From: an uncultured Clostridia bacterium
GTDB lineage: Bacteria; Bacillota; Clostridia; Christensenellales; Borkfalkiaceae
NCBI GenBank assembly: GCA_947625555.1
Contig: CANQOT010000003.1
Span: forward strand, 52,719-116,718
Direction: 5' to 3'
Length of the DNA stretch: 64,000 bases
Position numbers and translations under genes: made by a program
Notes under the pieces: generated by a model
The model's database searches: none
Told to the model about the DNA's origin: nothing
The model's input: only the letters and a program-made list of their open reading frames with translations
Shown: positions 47,184-55,771 of the stretch, piece by piece
How positions within the stretch are numbered: position 1 is the first letter of the stretch
Layout: each line of letters opens with the position of its first letter

Positions 47184-47520
47184 GGCTCCTCCGTGGGAGG
47201 AGCCAAGATTCACTCGCTTCGCTCGGAATGAGGACTTGACCTGCCCCCGTTTACGGGGGCGGGTGGCGAACGTAGTGAGACAGGTGGGGGCGGGCTATCA
47301 TTTCGTCATGTTGAGCCGCGCGGTACGCGCGTGTCGAAACATATCCTTATTATATTAAGGTCATTCCTCGACTACGCTCGGAATGACGTGATTAGAATGT
47401 CACCCCACCCCCCTACCCCCCCCCTCCCATGGAGGGGGCTTGCGGACTTCGTACTTCGGGATCCTTCGGTCGCTTCGCTTCCTCAGGATGACGCGATTAA
47501 ACTGCGCGGGGCAGGAGGAT
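47184..47520. repeat. Composite of REP and hairpin repeats
   Basis: GGCTCCTCCGTGGGAGGAGCC (47184-47204), REP-C GATTCACTCGCTTCGCTCGG (47211-47230), GCCCCCGTTTACGGGGGC, TCATGTTGAGCCGCGCGG...TGTCGAAACA, CCCCACCCCCCTACCCCCCC with CTCCCATGGAGGG, and CGGGATCCTTCG...CCTCAGGATGACG. The 711-nt gap 47000-47710 holds these, one R2 copy, one terminator and the lipoprotein promoter; no gene. Confidence 0.7.
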
Positions 47521-47534
47521 GACGCGTCCCCGTT

Positions 47535-47661
47535 TCCGTTAAATCGCGGAGAGGCGAGAAAGACAAGGAGTGCGAGGCTTTTCGCAGCCCGCGTACTCGG
47601 TCGTACGTGGGCAAGAAAAACGTAGCACGACACAGTATTTCGACGCCAATACGCGATTCGC
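47535..47661. repeat. R2 repeat, core type b
   Basis: TCCGTTAAATCGCGGAG ... AATACGCGATTCGC with the GCCCGCGTAC-TCGGTC-GTACGTGGGC hairpin; only the loop differs from the 38393 copy. It lies just outside the rpsI terminator. Confidence 0.85.
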
Positions 47662-47680
47662 GTAAAATAAGCAAAAAAAA

Positions 47681-47699
47681 CCGACCCAACCGGGTCGGA
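47681..47699. terminator. Intrinsic terminator after rpsI
   Basis: CCGACCC-AACC-GGGTCGG with A8 on the left and T7 on the right. Confidence 0.88.
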
Positions 47700-47710
47700 T
47701 TTTTTTCTGC

Positions 47711-48124
47711 TCAACGCTTGGAGAATTGGGGAGCACGGCGGGCTTTTTTGAGGCCGTACTTCTTCCTCTCCTTGACGCGGGGATCCCTCGTAAGGAAGCC
47801 CGCCTTTTTGAGTGCGGGACGCGTTTCGGGTTCCGCTTCGAGGAGCGCTCTCGCAATGCCGAGGCGGATAGCCCCCGCTTGCCCCGTATAGCCGCCGCCG
47901 ATGACGTTGACGAAGATATCGTACTTGCCCTCGGCCCCCACTTCGACGAGGGGCTGCTTCACGACGTACTGCGTGGTGCCCTGCGGGAAGTAATCTTCGA
48001 GCGTGCGGCCGTTGATGACGATGGCGCCGTTACCTGCGGGAATGAGACGGACGCGTGCGATCGCCTTCTTTCTTCTTCCCGTTCCCCAGAATTGCAACTT
48101 CTTCTTGATATTCGCCTTTGCCAT
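47711..48124 (-). CDS. rpsI: 30S ribosomal protein S9
   Basis: 137 aa, including the uS9 core ([47 protein letters not shown]) and the basic C-terminal tail ending in APQFSKR, whose terminal SKR contacts the P-site tRNA. Follows rplM by 16 nt, the standard L13-S9 operon. Confidence 0.98.
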   Translation of the reverse strand: MAKANIKKKLQFWGTGRRKKAIARVRLIPAGNGAIVINGRTLEDYFPQGTTQYVVKQPLVEVGAEGKYDIFVNVIGGGYTGQAGAIRLGIARALLEAEPETRPALKKAGFLTRDPRVKERKKYGLKKARRAPQFSKR

Positions 48125-48140
48125 TCTCTAACTCCTCACC

Positions 48141-48572
48141 TTAAAATAATTTCAGCGTCTCGGGCTTCTGCGCCGCATGGGTGTGCTCGGGTCCCTTATA
48201 AACTCTCAACTTCTTGATCATGGTCCTTCCGAGAGAGTTCTTGGGGAGCATGCCGCGAACGGCTTCGTAGACCGCGAGGTCGCTCCGCTCCGCCATCATC
48301 TTGCCATAGGAGATCTCTTTAAGGCCCCCGATGTAGCCCGTATGATAGCGGTAGTACTTCGTTTCGAGCTTCTTGCCCGTGAGAAGTACTTTATCGCTGT
48401 TGATGATGATCACAAAATCGCCCGTATCCGCATTGGGAGTGAAGGTAGGCTTGTTTTTGCCGCGCAGGATCGCCGCGACCTTGGAGGCGAGCCGCCCGAG
48501 GGGGATCCCGTCCGCATCGACGACGTACCACTTTCTCTCAACCGTTTGCGCGTTTGCCATATAGGTTTTCAT
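48141..48572 (-). CDS. rplM: 50S ribosomal protein L13
   Basis: 143 aa, normal length (E. coli 142). uL13 signature includes [34 protein letters not shown] and [13 protein letters not shown]. Start at 48572 (MKTYMANAQ) has AAGGAG 9 nt upstream. Promoter and a roughly 105-nt leader precede it. Confidence 0.98.
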   Translation of the reverse strand: MKTYMANAQTVERKWYVVDADGIPLGRLASKVAAILRGKNKPTFTPNADTGDFVIIINSDKVLLTGKKLETKYYRYHTGYIGGLKEISYGKMMAERSDLAVYEAVRGMLPKNSLGRTMIKKLRVYKGPEHTHAAQKPETLKLF

Positions 48573-48677
48573 ATTTCGTACTCCTTGTACATGTCCGAAG
48601 GCAGCAAGTTGTTCCATACCGCCGGCTCTTGCGATAGCGCCCCTTGGGGGTGCGGACTGCCTCTTTTTGCCGACTGC
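48573..48677 (-). promoter_or_regulatory. rplM 5' leader, candidate L13 autoregulatory RNA
   Basis: Between the -10 box and the Shine-Dalgarno the transcript contains GGCAGTCCGCACCCCC...GGGGCGC and further paired stretches (CAGTCGGC; GCCGGCGG). Position and a GCAGTCCGCACC block fit the Firmicutes L13 leader family in memory only; covariance search was not possible. Confidence 0.5.
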
Positions 48678-48683
48678 TTCTCT

Positions 48684-48712
48684 ATTATAGGGCGAGAAAA
48701 AAGTTCCGTCAA
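48684..48712 (-). promoter_or_regulatory. SigA-type promoter of rplM-rpsI
   Basis: Minus strand: -35 TTGACG (48707-48712), 17 nt, -10 TATAAT (48684-48689). Confidence 0.85.
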
Positions 48713-48793
48713 GCTGTTTTGACTTTGGATTTTAAGAAATTTTTCGTTTTTCGCGAATTATTTTATCCGCGAATTTCTTTTGGGCAAAAAAAA

Positions 48794-48832
48794 GCCTTCC
48801 GCCCGCCGCATGAACTGCCGCGGGAGAAAGGC
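48794..48832 (-). terminator. Terminator after the acetyltransferase gene
   Basis: GCCTTTCTCCCGC / GCGGGCGGAAGGC imperfect stem with a long loop, followed on the minus strand by T8. Confidence 0.75.
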
Positions 48833-48841
48833 GCGCCGCGA

Positions 48842-49393
48842 TCATAGTTGTTTTATCACTTTGGCGGGAACGCCGACGGCAACGCAATTTGCGGGAATAT
48901 CGCAAGTGACGACGGAGCCGCCGCCGATGACGCAATTATCCCCGATGGTGACGCCGGGCAAAACCTTCACGCCGCCGCCGATCCAAACGTTGTTTCCTAT
49001 TTGAATGGGTTGGGCGTATTCGAGCCCGCGAAGGCGCACGGCGGGGTCCACGGGGTGCGTGGCCGCATAGAAGCCGCACTGCGGGCCGATGAGGACGTTG
49101 TCGCCGAAGGTTATTTTATTGCAATCCAAAAAGACGCAATCGTGGTTGCAGTAGAAGTTGTTCCCCACCGTCGTGTTGAAGCCGTAATCGAACCAGATGT
49201 GCGGCTCGATATGAACATTTTTTCCCCGCTTCCCGAGGAGGCGGCCGAGAAGTTCGTCCTGCCTTGCCCTATCGTCGCCGGGCGTGCGGTTGTACTCCTC
49301 GCACAGCTTGCGGGCTTGGGCGAGAAGGGCTTTGAGTTCGGGGGCGGAACTATCGTAGAGCTCCCCCGCGAGCATTTTTTCTTTTTCGGTCAT
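48842..49393 (-). CDS. Maltose/galactoside-type O-acetyltransferase (LacA/Maa family)
   Basis: 183 aa. N-terminal Mac domain (EKMLAGELYDSSAPELKALL...), then left-handed beta-helix hexapeptide repeats with the catalytic His in FYAATHPVDP and the C-terminal cap VVTCDIPANCVAVGVPAKVIKQL. Transfers acetyl from acetyl-CoA to a sugar hydroxyl; the sugar is uncertain. AAAGGAG stands 5 nt before the ATG. Confidence 0.9.
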   Translation of the reverse strand: MTEKEKMLAGELYDSSAPELKALLAQARKLCEEYNRTPGDDRARQDELLGRLLGKRGKNVHIEPHIWFDYGFNTTVGNNFYCNHDCVFLDCNKITFGDNVLIGPQCGFYAATHPVDPAVRLRGLEYAQPIQIGNNVWIGGGVKVLPGVTIGDNCVIGGGSVVTCDIPANCVAVGVPAKVIKQL

Positions 49394-49410
49394 AGAACTC
49401 CTTTATGGTT

Positions 49411-49617
49411 TCGCAAATTTCTTCCGTATAGAAGCCCCCTGCGGGGCAAATTGCGGGCAAAGAAATTTGCAGGTTCTGCTCTTACAAATAAGTAGAAATG
49501 CGCCACCCCTTCCGTCTCGCCGCTTGCGGCGAGACACCCACCCCTCGAGGGGTGGGCAAGGCCCCCACCTGTCACGGCTTCGCCGTGCCACCCGCCCCCG
49601 TAAACAGGGGCAGGTCA
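49411..49617. repeat. R1 arm fragment joined to block D
   Basis: TTTCGCAAATTTCTTCCG...GCAAAGAAATTTGC arm enclosing CCCCCTGCGGGG (49411-49470), then block D hairpins (49494-49617) as at 17153. It runs straight into R2 at 49618. The 350-nt gap 49394-49743 is repeats only, with no alaS remnant. Confidence 0.8.
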
Positions 49618-49744
49618 GCGTCAAATCGCATAGCTGCAAGCGAGACAAGGAGAAGGAGCATTCCCGAAGGGAGCGTACTTGGGCGTACGTGACCGAGGAA
49701 AGCGCACCTTCGACACAGTATCGCGCCGCAGATATGCGATTCGC
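49618..49744. repeat. R2 repeat, core type a, at the alaS stop codon
   Basis: AGCGTCAAATCGCATAGC ... GATATGCGATTCGCT. The ends pair as AATCGCATA/TATGCGATT, a third compensated version. The alaS stop codon shares a base with the repeat end. Confidence 0.85.
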
Positions 49745-51549
49745 TACTCCAAAACCGCCTTGATGCGGCGGATGCCCGCCGACGACGACTGCTCCTTCAC
49801 AATGCGGAAATGTCCCAAGACGCCCGTGCTTTGGACATGGGGCCCGCCGCACATCTCCTTGGAGAACTCGCCGATGGAATACGTCTTGACAACTTCGCCG
49901 TACTTGCTGTCGAATACGCCGACGAAATGCTCCGCCCGCGCCTCTTCGAGGGACATCTCGCGATAGATGACGGGGATATCTTCCTGGATCTTCTCGTTGA
50001 CAAGGTCCTCGACGGCCTTGATCTCCTCTTCCGTCATGGCGCGCTCGAAGTTGAAGTCGAAGCGCATGCGCTCGTCGGTGATGTTCGACCCCTTCTGGTT
50101 GCAGTCGGGGGAGAGGATTTGCTTTAAGGCGGCGTTCAGAAGGTGGGTGGCGGTATGGTACTTCACGGCGATATCGCTGTGGCTTTCGAGCCCGCCCTTG
50201 GCCTCGCCCTTCTGAATGACGCGGCTCTTTTCCTGGTGTTCCTTGAAGGCCGCATCAAACCCCGCGGCGTCTACCGTGAGCCCCCGCTCTGCGGCGAGCT
50301 CTTGGGTGAGCTCCAAGGGGAACCCGTAGGTATCGTAGAGGCGGAAGGCCTGTTTGCCGCCGATGACGGTCTCCTCAACATATGCGGGGTCTTGCCCCTT
50401 CATGAACGCGTTCTTGCGCGCAATGCCCTGCAAACATTTCTCAAATTCCTTCATGCCCGTGACGAGGGTGGCCTCGAAGCGGTCGGCTTCCTTCTTGATC
50501 TCGTCGAGGATATACCCCTCTTTTTCGAGAAGGAGAGGATAGGCCTCGCCGTACACCTCGTGAATGAAGATCTTCGCGACGGCGCACATGGCCTCCGAGG
50601 AGATATTCAGCTGGCGGCAGTAGCGGATGGCGCGGCGCATGATGCGGCGCAAAATGTACCCCGCCCCCACGTTGGAGGGAAGGATGCCGTTTTTGTCGCC
50701 GATGAGCATGACCGTCGTGCGGGTGTGGTCGGCAATGATGCGCATCGCCCGTTGCGCCTCGCCCCCTTCGTCGTAGACCTTCCCCGAGAGCTTTTCGAGC
50801 TCCCGAATGGCGGAAGAAAAGAGGTCGGTCTTGTAGCCGTCGGAAAGGCCGTTCAAAAAGAGCAGCATGCGGTCGAAGCCGAAGCCCGTGTCGACGTTCT
50901 TGTTTTTCAGGGGCTCGTAGCCCGCCGCCGTCTTTTTATATTGCATATAGACGTCGTTGCCGATCTCGACATAGTCGTCGGGGAAAACGGGGTTTTCGAG
51001 GTTCTTGATGGGATAGAACCACTCGTTATCGGGCCCGCAGGGGGTGCCGACGGTGCCCTCGAGCTCCCACCAATTATCCTCTTTGGGAAGATAAAAGACG
51101 TGCTCGGGCCTCACCCCGAGGCCGATGAGAAGGTTTGCCGTCTCCTCGTCGCGCGGGGCGGAGGCGTTGCCCTCAAAGACGGTGGTGCACAGCTTGTCCT
51201 TGTCGAGCCCGAAAACGCGGGTGAGAAGTTCGAACGTCCACGACGTCTTTTCCTTTTTGAAATAGTCGCCGAGCGACCAGTTGCCCATCATCTCGAAGAA
51301 GGTGAAGTGAGAGGCGTCGCCCACGCTGTCGATATCCACCGTGCGGACGCACCCCTGCACGTTGCAGAGGCGCTTGCCTTGGGCATGGGGGGCGCCGAGA
51401 AGGTAGGGCATGAGGGGCTGCATGCCCGCGACGTTGAACATGACGCCCGTCGAACCGTCGCCGATGAGCGAGACCGCGCCGATATCGACGTGCCCCTTGC
51501 TCTTGTAAAAATCCAGCCACTTTTGCCTGAGTTCTTTTCCTGTGATCAT
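49744..51549 (-). CDS. alaS: Alanyl-tRNA synthetase, short form without C-Ala domain
   Basis: 601 aa, against about 870 for typical bacterial AlaRS. Present: class II catalytic domain (LRQKWLDFYKSKGH; FFEMMGNWSLGDYFKKE; FGFDRMLLFL), tRNA-recognition helices (YILRRIMRRAIRYCR), and the editing domain with zinc ligands in YHTATHLLNAAL and EMCGGPHVQSTG. The protein stops right after SSAGIRRIKAVLE, the end of the editing domain, so the C-terminal oligomerisation/tRNA-elbow domain (C-Ala) is missing. An R2 repeat abuts the stop. It follows cysS by 39 nt; the trio cysE-cysS-alaS is likely co-transcribed. Confidence 0.93.
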   Translation of the reverse strand: MITGKELRQKWLDFYKSKGHVDIGAVSLIGDGSTGVMFNVAGMQPLMPYLLGAPHAQGKRLCNVQGCVRTVDIDSVGDASHFTFFEMMGNWSLGDYFKKEKTSWTFELLTRVFGLDKDKLCTTVFEGNASAPRDEETANLLIGLGVRPEHVFYLPKEDNWWELEGTVGTPCGPDNEWFYPIKNLENPVFPDDYVEIGNDVYMQYKKTAAGYEPLKNKNVDTGFGFDRMLLFLNGLSDGYKTDLFSSAIRELEKLSGKVYDEGGEAQRAMRIIADHTRTTVMLIGDKNGILPSNVGAGYILRRIMRRAIRYCRQLNISSEAMCAVAKIFIHEVYGEAYPLLLEKEGYILDEIKKEADRFEATLVTGMKEFEKCLQGIARKNAFMKGQDPAYVEETVIGGKQAFRLYDTYGFPLELTQELAAERGLTVDAAGFDAAFKEHQEKSRVIQKGEAKGGLESHSDIAVKYHTATHLLNAALKQILSPDCNQKGSNITDERMRFDFNFERAMTEEEIKAVEDLVNEKIQEDIPVIYREMSLEEARAEHFVGVFDSKYGEVVKTYSIGEFSKEMCGGPHVQSTGVLGHFRIVKEQSSSAGIRRIKAVLE

Positions 51550-51588
51550 ATTGCTTGCTCCATTCGGATGTTTTTATAAGGTTGAAGG

Positions 51589-52977
51589 TCAGATCTTCGT
51601 CAAAGTATATCCGTCTTTGGCGTCTTTGACGGCGTAGCCGAGGGATTTCAGGCGGTCGCGGAGTTCGTCGGAACGCGCCCAATCCCGCGCGGCGCGGGCG
51701 GCCTGCCGCTCCTCGGCGACGGCCTTGACTTCTTCGGGCACCTCTTCGCTCTTGGGCGCGTACTGCGCAAGATACTCCTTGGCGTCCTTCGTGAAGAGCC
51801 CCAAGAGGCCGTATGTCTTTCGGATCTGGTTAACGATCTTCTTCGCCGCAGGGTCGTTTTCGGCAAGAAGTTTCCCCGCTTCCTTGAAGTAGCCGAACAG
51901 GTCGGCGAGGGCGAGCGCGGTGTTGAAATCGTCGGACATGGCCGCGTTGAATTTCTCGTCGATCGCGGACATGCCCCCCTCCTCCGCGGGGAAGGCCGCC
52001 TCGATCTTCCCGATGAGGGTATAGAACCGCACGAGGTGCGCCTCGGCATCGGGGAATAGATCGTCGGTGATGTTGAGGTCGGCGCGGTAGTTGGAGGAAA
52101 GAAGGGCGAATTTGAGCGCTTCGTCGGAATACTTCGCGAGAATATCCTCCATGAGGAGGACGTTGCCGAGCGACTTCGACATCTTCTGCCCGTTCACCTT
52201 GATGAGGCCGTTGTGCATCCAATAGTTGGCGAATTTCTTGCCCGTGAGGGCTTCGGACTGCGCGATCTCGTTCTCATGGTGCGGGAAAATGAGGTCTCTG
52301 CCGCCGCCGTGGATGTCGATGCGGTCGCCGAAAGCGGCGCGGTTCATGGCCGAGCACTCGATGTGCCAGCCGGGGCGGCCCTTCCCCCAAGGGGAATCCC
52401 AGCATATCTCCCCCTCCTTGGCCGCCTTCCAGAGGGCGAAGTCGTAGGCGTTTTTCTTACATTCGTCGTTTTCGACGCGCACGCCGTCGAGCATATCCTC
52501 CTTGCTCCTGCCCGAGAGCTGCCCGTAGGCGGGGTAGCTGTCGACGTCGAAATAGACGTCTCCGTTGCCCCCTTCGTAGGCATGCCCCCCTCGGATGAGC
52601 TCTTGAATGAAGGAAATGATGTTTTGAATGTTCTCCGTCGCTTTGAGCCAAAGGGTGGGCTCGCCGATGTGCGCCTTTGCCATGACGGCGTCGATCCTAT
52701 CGATCATCATCGCGGCGTATTTGTCGGCGGGAATGCCCGTCTCGCGGGACTTGGCGATAATTTTATCGTCAACGTCGGTATAGTTGCGGGCATAGGTGAC
52801 TTGATAGCCCAATTTTTCGAGAAACTTGCGGAACACATCGTAGACGAGGGCCTGAAAGCCGTGCCCGATGTGCGCCTCGCCCGAGACGGTGATCCCGCAG
52901 GCGTACATCTTCACCTTCCCCTCTTCGAGGGGGATAAACTCTTCCTTTCGTCTTGTAAGAGAATTATAGATCTTCAT
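51589..52977 (-). CDS. cysS: Cysteinyl-tRNA synthetase
   Basis: 462 aa class I synthetase. Start [14 protein letters not shown]; zinc ligand Cys in [10 protein letters not shown] (usually VCGPTVY, so the loop is altered), HIGH as HIGHGFQ, IECSAM and [11 protein letters not shown] for the other zinc ligands, KMSKSLGN, and a helical C-terminal domain. Its ATG overlaps the 3' end of cysE by 14 nt, so both are translationally coupled: serine activation for cysteine synthesis and cysteine charging under one promoter, as in many Bacillota. Confidence 0.97.
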   Translation of the reverse strand: MKIYNSLTRRKEEFIPLEEGKVKMYACGITVSGEAHIGHGFQALVYDVFRKFLEKLGYQVTYARNYTDVDDKIIAKSRETGIPADKYAAMMIDRIDAVMAKAHIGEPTLWLKATENIQNIISFIQELIRGGHAYEGGNGDVYFDVDSYPAYGQLSGRSKEDMLDGVRVENDECKKNAYDFALWKAAKEGEICWDSPWGKGRPGWHIECSAMNRAAFGDRIDIHGGGRDLIFPHHENEIAQSEALTGKKFANYWMHNGLIKVNGQKMSKSLGNVLLMEDILAKYSDEALKFALLSSNYRADLNITDDLFPDAEAHLVRFYTLIGKIEAAFPAEEGGMSAIDEKFNAAMSDDFNTALALADLFGYFKEAGKLLAENDPAAKKIVNQIRKTYGLLGLFTKDAKEYLAQYAPKSEEVPEEVKAVAEERQAARAARDWARSDELRDRLKSLGYAVKDAKDGYTLTKI

Positions 52978-53620
52978 GGCTCGTTCCTTCCTTTTCCAGC
53001 CTTGCGATTTCCTCTTCGAGGGCGAACACGCGCTCGCGGAGGGCGCAGAGTTCCTTTAAGACGGGGTCCTCCTTTTCGGGGAGGAAGTTCTGCGTCTTTT
53101 CGCCGTTGATCCTGACGACGCGCCCGGGTACGCCGACGACGGTCGCATGGGGCGGGACTTCTCTGAGAACGACAGCCCCCGCGCCAATACGGGCCCCTTC
53201 GCCCACCGTAAACCCGCCGAGGACCTTCGCCCCGCACGAGATGACGGCATCGCGCTTCACCGTCGGGTGACGCTTGCCCTTCTCTTTGCCCGTGCCGCCG
53301 AGCGTCACCCCTTGATAGATGACGACGCCCTCTTCCACTTCGGCCGTCTCGCCGATGACGACGCCCGCGCCGTGGTCGATGAATACGCCCGCCGCGATCT
53401 TGGCGGCGGGATGGATCTCGATGCCCGTGCGGAATTTCGCCCACTGTTGGGCCCACCGCGCGAGGAATTTGAGGTGCATCTTCCATAGAACGGCGGCGCG
53501 GCGGTGCCAGATGAGGGCGCGTACGCCCGAATAGGTGAGCCAGATCTCGAACGCATTCCTTGCGGCGGGATCGTTTTTCTTGGCTGCGGCGATATCTTTT
53601 TTGAGCTTTTTGAAAAACAT
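52964..53620 (-). CDS. cysE: Serine O-acetyltransferase
   Basis: 218 aa. N-terminal helical region (1-75), then a left-handed beta-helix with the family motif HPAAKIAAGVFIDHGAGVVIGETAEV, GVTLGGTGKEKGKRHPTV and the C-terminal GVPGRVVRING followed by a 45-residue coiled-coil-like tail. Makes O-acetylserine for cysteine synthesis. The ATG at 53620 has no Shine-Dalgarno and starts 5 nt after the -10 box, so the mRNA may be leaderless. Confidence 0.95.
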   Translation of the reverse strand: MFFKKLKKDIAAAKKNDPAARNAFEIWLTYSGVRALIWHRRAAVLWKMHLKFLARWAQQWAKFRTGIEIHPAAKIAAGVFIDHGAGVVIGETAEVEEGVVIYQGVTLGGTGKEKGKRHPTVKRDAVISCGAKVLGGFTVGEGARIGAGAVVLREVPPHATVVGVPGRVVRINGEKTQNFLPEKEDPVLKELCALRERVFALEEEIARLEKEGTSHEDL

Positions 53621-53625
53621 GGCGT

Positions 53626-53654
53626 GTTATATTATCGTATGCGCGGGCGCGCAA
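53626..53654 (-). promoter_or_regulatory. Promoter of cysE-cysS-alaS
   Basis: Minus strand: -35 TTGCGC (53649-53654), 17 nt, -10 TATAAC (53626-53631). Weak match, but spacing is right; -10 lies 5 nt from the start codon. No T-box or S-box leader can fit. Confidence 0.6.
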
Positions 53655-53790
53655 CGCGCGCGGACGCTCTTTGCCATAATTTTAGCATCTGCCGTGTAAA
53701 AATGCAACCGTTTTTGTATAGCCGCGGGGGAATTTTGCAGGTCGCAAGCCGCCGCACGATTGATGTGACTTGTTGGAATGTGCACGGGGC

Positions 53791-53830
53791 AAGATTCACT
53801 CGGCTCCTACGGAGCCTCGGAATGAGGAGG
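53791..53830. repeat. REP-C hairpin repeat
   Basis: AGATTCACTCGGCTCC-TAC-GGAGCCTCGGAATGAGG. With R2 and a terminator it accounts for the second half of the 53621-54035 gap; 53655-53790 shows nothing. Confidence 0.7.
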
Positions 53831-53850
53831 AGCTCCCTTTCAGGGTTCCC

Positions 53851-53981
53851 GTTACCGTTAAATCGCATAGCTGCAAGCGAGACAAGGAAAAGGAGCATTC
53901 CCGAAGGGAGCGTACTTTTGCGTACGCGACCAAGGGAAGCGCACCTTCGACGCAGGATCGCGTAGCAGATATGCGATTCGC
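53851..53981. repeat. R2 repeat, core type a
   Basis: GTTACCGTTAAATCGCATAG ... GATATGCGATTCGC with core hairpins TCCC-GAA-GGGA and GCGTAC-TTTTGC-GTACGC. Lies just outside the next terminator. Confidence 0.85.
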
Positions 53982-53999
53982 TTAATCAAGGCAAGAAAA

Positions 54000-54019
54000 A
54001 TCCGCCCCGGCGGGCGGAT
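54000..54019. terminator. Intrinsic terminator after the membrane-protein gene at 54036
   Basis: ATCCGCCC-CGG-CGGGCGGAT (one unpaired base near the loop), A5 left and T6 right. Confidence 0.85.
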
Positions 54020-54035
54020 TTTTTCTTTTTCACAT

Positions 54036-55085
54036 TCACTGCTTGTTGGGCTTATCCTTCAACTTGACATAATCAACGATGGCAAGGGCGAAGTTGGCAA
54101 CCGCAAAGACGAGAAGGACGATCTGCGACGGGCCGAAATCCGTCTTGGACCACGCGGGCCCGATGACTGCGGCGAGGAGCCCGAACAGGGCAACCGTGTC
54201 GGCGAGCCATGTCGCCTTGCGGAACTTCTTGGGCTCGACGGAGGGCTCCGAAAGCTGCTTGAAATAGCGGATGAGCTGAATGAGGGCGAACACGATCACC
54301 ATCAGCGTCGAGATCGTGCCGATCAAGCAGGTGAGGAGCGTTTCGCTTGAAATATGGCCCCCTCCTACCTGGCTGGCGCCTATGTGCGCGATGTTGAGAT
54401 ATTGCAGGAAGCTCACTTCGACCTCTCCCGACTTGATGAGGGGCTGCCCCGCGAGGCCGAGCACGACGACGGTGCACACCGTTCCGCATGCCGTCAGGAT
54501 GAAGTGCAACACCTTCTTGTTATCCGCAAATACATCTTTGGCCGACGGCAAAAACCGCAAGACGATGGTCGCGCCGATGAGAAGGCCGCCGATGACGGCT
54601 CCCGCGATGGCCTCGGCATTCAAACCGTATTCGCCCGCAAAGAAGGAGAGAATGGCGACCTGCGTGCCGAGGAAGGCGGCGTATGCGCCGTAGGCGCTCC
54701 CGTAGGTCTTGCGGAAATCCCCCGACTTCAAGCCGCGGACGAACATGATGATGCCGCGAATGAGCATGGCGAGAAGGAGAATGAGCATGACCGCGACGGA
54801 GATCGTCCCGAGCACGTATTGCACGAGCGTTCCCATATCGGGACCCGTCGTCGTTTTCATGAGCGCGATGAGGCTATCCCAAACCGAGCCCTTCCCGAAG
54901 TTGAAGAACTCAAAGACCCCCATGCTCCCGCCAAGCAGTTTCTCCGACGGCACGAGACCGCCGAGGCAACCGCACAAAATGGAGATCGCAATGACGGCGA
55001 GCGCCAAAATCGCCCCGATGAGGGGAAGCATGCCTTTTTTCTGCGTTGCACCGCTCTCGGGCTCCGCAACCGTGTTGTTTTCCAT
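54036..55085 (-). CDS. Polytopic membrane protein of unknown function
   Basis: 349 aa with about 8 hydrophobic segments and short loops; no zinc ribbon. Start at 55085 (MENNTVAEPESG) follows GAGAGGAAAA. In size and spacing of segments it resembles the zinc-ribbon membrane protein at 56038-57153, so the two may be distant paralogues. Its promoter contains a palindrome in the spacer and it diverges from an XRE regulator, the likely repressor. Substrate or role unknown. Confidence 0.78.
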   Translation of the reverse strand: MENNTVAEPESGATQKKGMLPLIGAILALAVIAISILCGCLGGLVPSEKLLGGSMGVFEFFNFGKGSVWDSLIALMKTTTGPDMGTLVQYVLGTISVAVMLILLLAMLIRGIIMFVRGLKSGDFRKTYGSAYGAYAAFLGTQVAILSFFAGEYGLNAEAIAGAVIGGLLIGATIVLRFLPSAKDVFADNKKVLHFILTACGTVCTVVVLGLAGQPLIKSGEVEVSFLQYLNIAHIGASQVGGGHISSETLLTCLIGTISTLMVIVFALIQLIRYFKQLSEPSVEPKKFRKATWLADTVALFGLLAAVIGPAWSKTDFGPSQIVLLVFAVANFALAIVDYVKLKDKPNKQ

Positions 55086-55133
55086 AACGTTTTCCTCTCT
55101 TGTTGATTTCCCCTTTGCGGGGGATTTTGCTCT

Positions 55134-55162
55134 ATTATAACCCAAACGGGTTAGTTTGTCAA
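55134..55162 (-). promoter_or_regulatory. SigA-type promoter of the membrane-protein gene at 54036
   Basis: Minus strand: -35 TTGACA (55157-55162), 17 nt, -10 TATAAT (55134-55139), a consensus promoter. Confidence 0.88.
55138..55153. promoter_or_regulatory. Palindromic operator TAACCC-AAAC-GGGTTA
   Basis: Perfect 6-bp arms, lying in the promoter spacer and touching the -10 box. A further half-site TAACCC (55182-55187) lies on the side of the XRE gene. Binding would block RNA polymerase. Confidence 0.7.
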
Positions 55163-55226
55163 CTGTTTTGAGTTATTATTTTAACCCATTTTCGTTATAA
55201 AATAGCGCAAAAGAGGGAAAAAGTAC

Positions 55227-55529
55227 ATGATGAATATTCTCGACAGGATCGATGAGCTGCGCAAAGAGCGGGGGTGGTCGGTCAACAATCTTGCCATGGA
55301 AGCCATGCTCACGCAATCTACGCTGAATAATCTCTACCTGCGCGGGTCGGAGCCCAAGCTCTCGACGCTGCGCGCGATCTGCGGGGCATTCGGGATCACG
55401 CTCGCGGAATTTTTTGCCGAGGAGGAAGAGGACGAAAGCGGCGTCGCCGCCGAGCTCCGCCGCCGCATCGACCGCATGACGCCCTCCCAACAGTCCGCAC
55501 TCCTCGCCTTTATCAAATCCATGCGATGA
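55227..55529 (+). CDS. XRE-family helix-turn-helix regulator
   Basis: 100 aa. HTH-3 domain at residues 4-65 (ILDRIDELRKERGWSVNNLAMEAMLTQSTLNNLYLRG...), then an acidic hinge AEEEEDES and a C-terminal helix pair (ELRRRIDRMTPSQQSALLAFIKSM) that may dimerise. AGAGGG lies about 10 nt before the first ATG. Divergent from the membrane protein gene; the operator between them suggests it represses that gene and itself. Confidence 0.88.
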   Translation: MMNILDRIDELRKERGWSVNNLAMEAMLTQSTLNNLYLRGSEPKLSTLRAICGAFGITLAEFFAEEEEDESGVAAELRRRIDRMTPSQQSALLAFIKSMR

Positions 55530-55585
55530 GGAAAACGGACTTCGTTTCGGGGGATACACTCGCCTGTTGCCCCTCATGAGGAATG

Positions 55586-55618
55586 TTACCGTTAAATCGC
55601 ATAGCAGATATGCGATTA
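55586..55618. repeat. R2 remnant reduced to its two ends
   Basis: TTACCGTTAAATCGCATA-GCAGA-TATGCGATTAG: a perfect 9-bp stem with a 5-nt loop. The complete core is missing, so this is an internal-deletion derivative and shows directly that the R2 ends pair. Confidence 0.85.
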
Positions 55619-55630
55619 GTCCGTTCTTCG

Positions 55631-55760
55631 GTTACCGTTAAATCGCATAGCTGCAAGCGAGACAAGGAGAAGGAGCATTCCCGTAGGGAGCGTACTTTTG
55701 CGTACGTGACCAAGGGAAGCGCACCTTCGACGCAGGATCGCGTAGCAGATATGCGATTCG
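55631..55760. repeat. R2 repeat, core type a
   Basis: GTTACCGTTAAATCGCATAG ... GATATGCGATTCG, second of three tandem R2 units in the 508-nt gap 55530-56037. The CCGTTCTTCG linker (TCCGTTCTTCGGTTACCG) repeats before and after it. Confidence 0.85.
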
Positions 55761-55771
55761 TCCGTTCTTCG

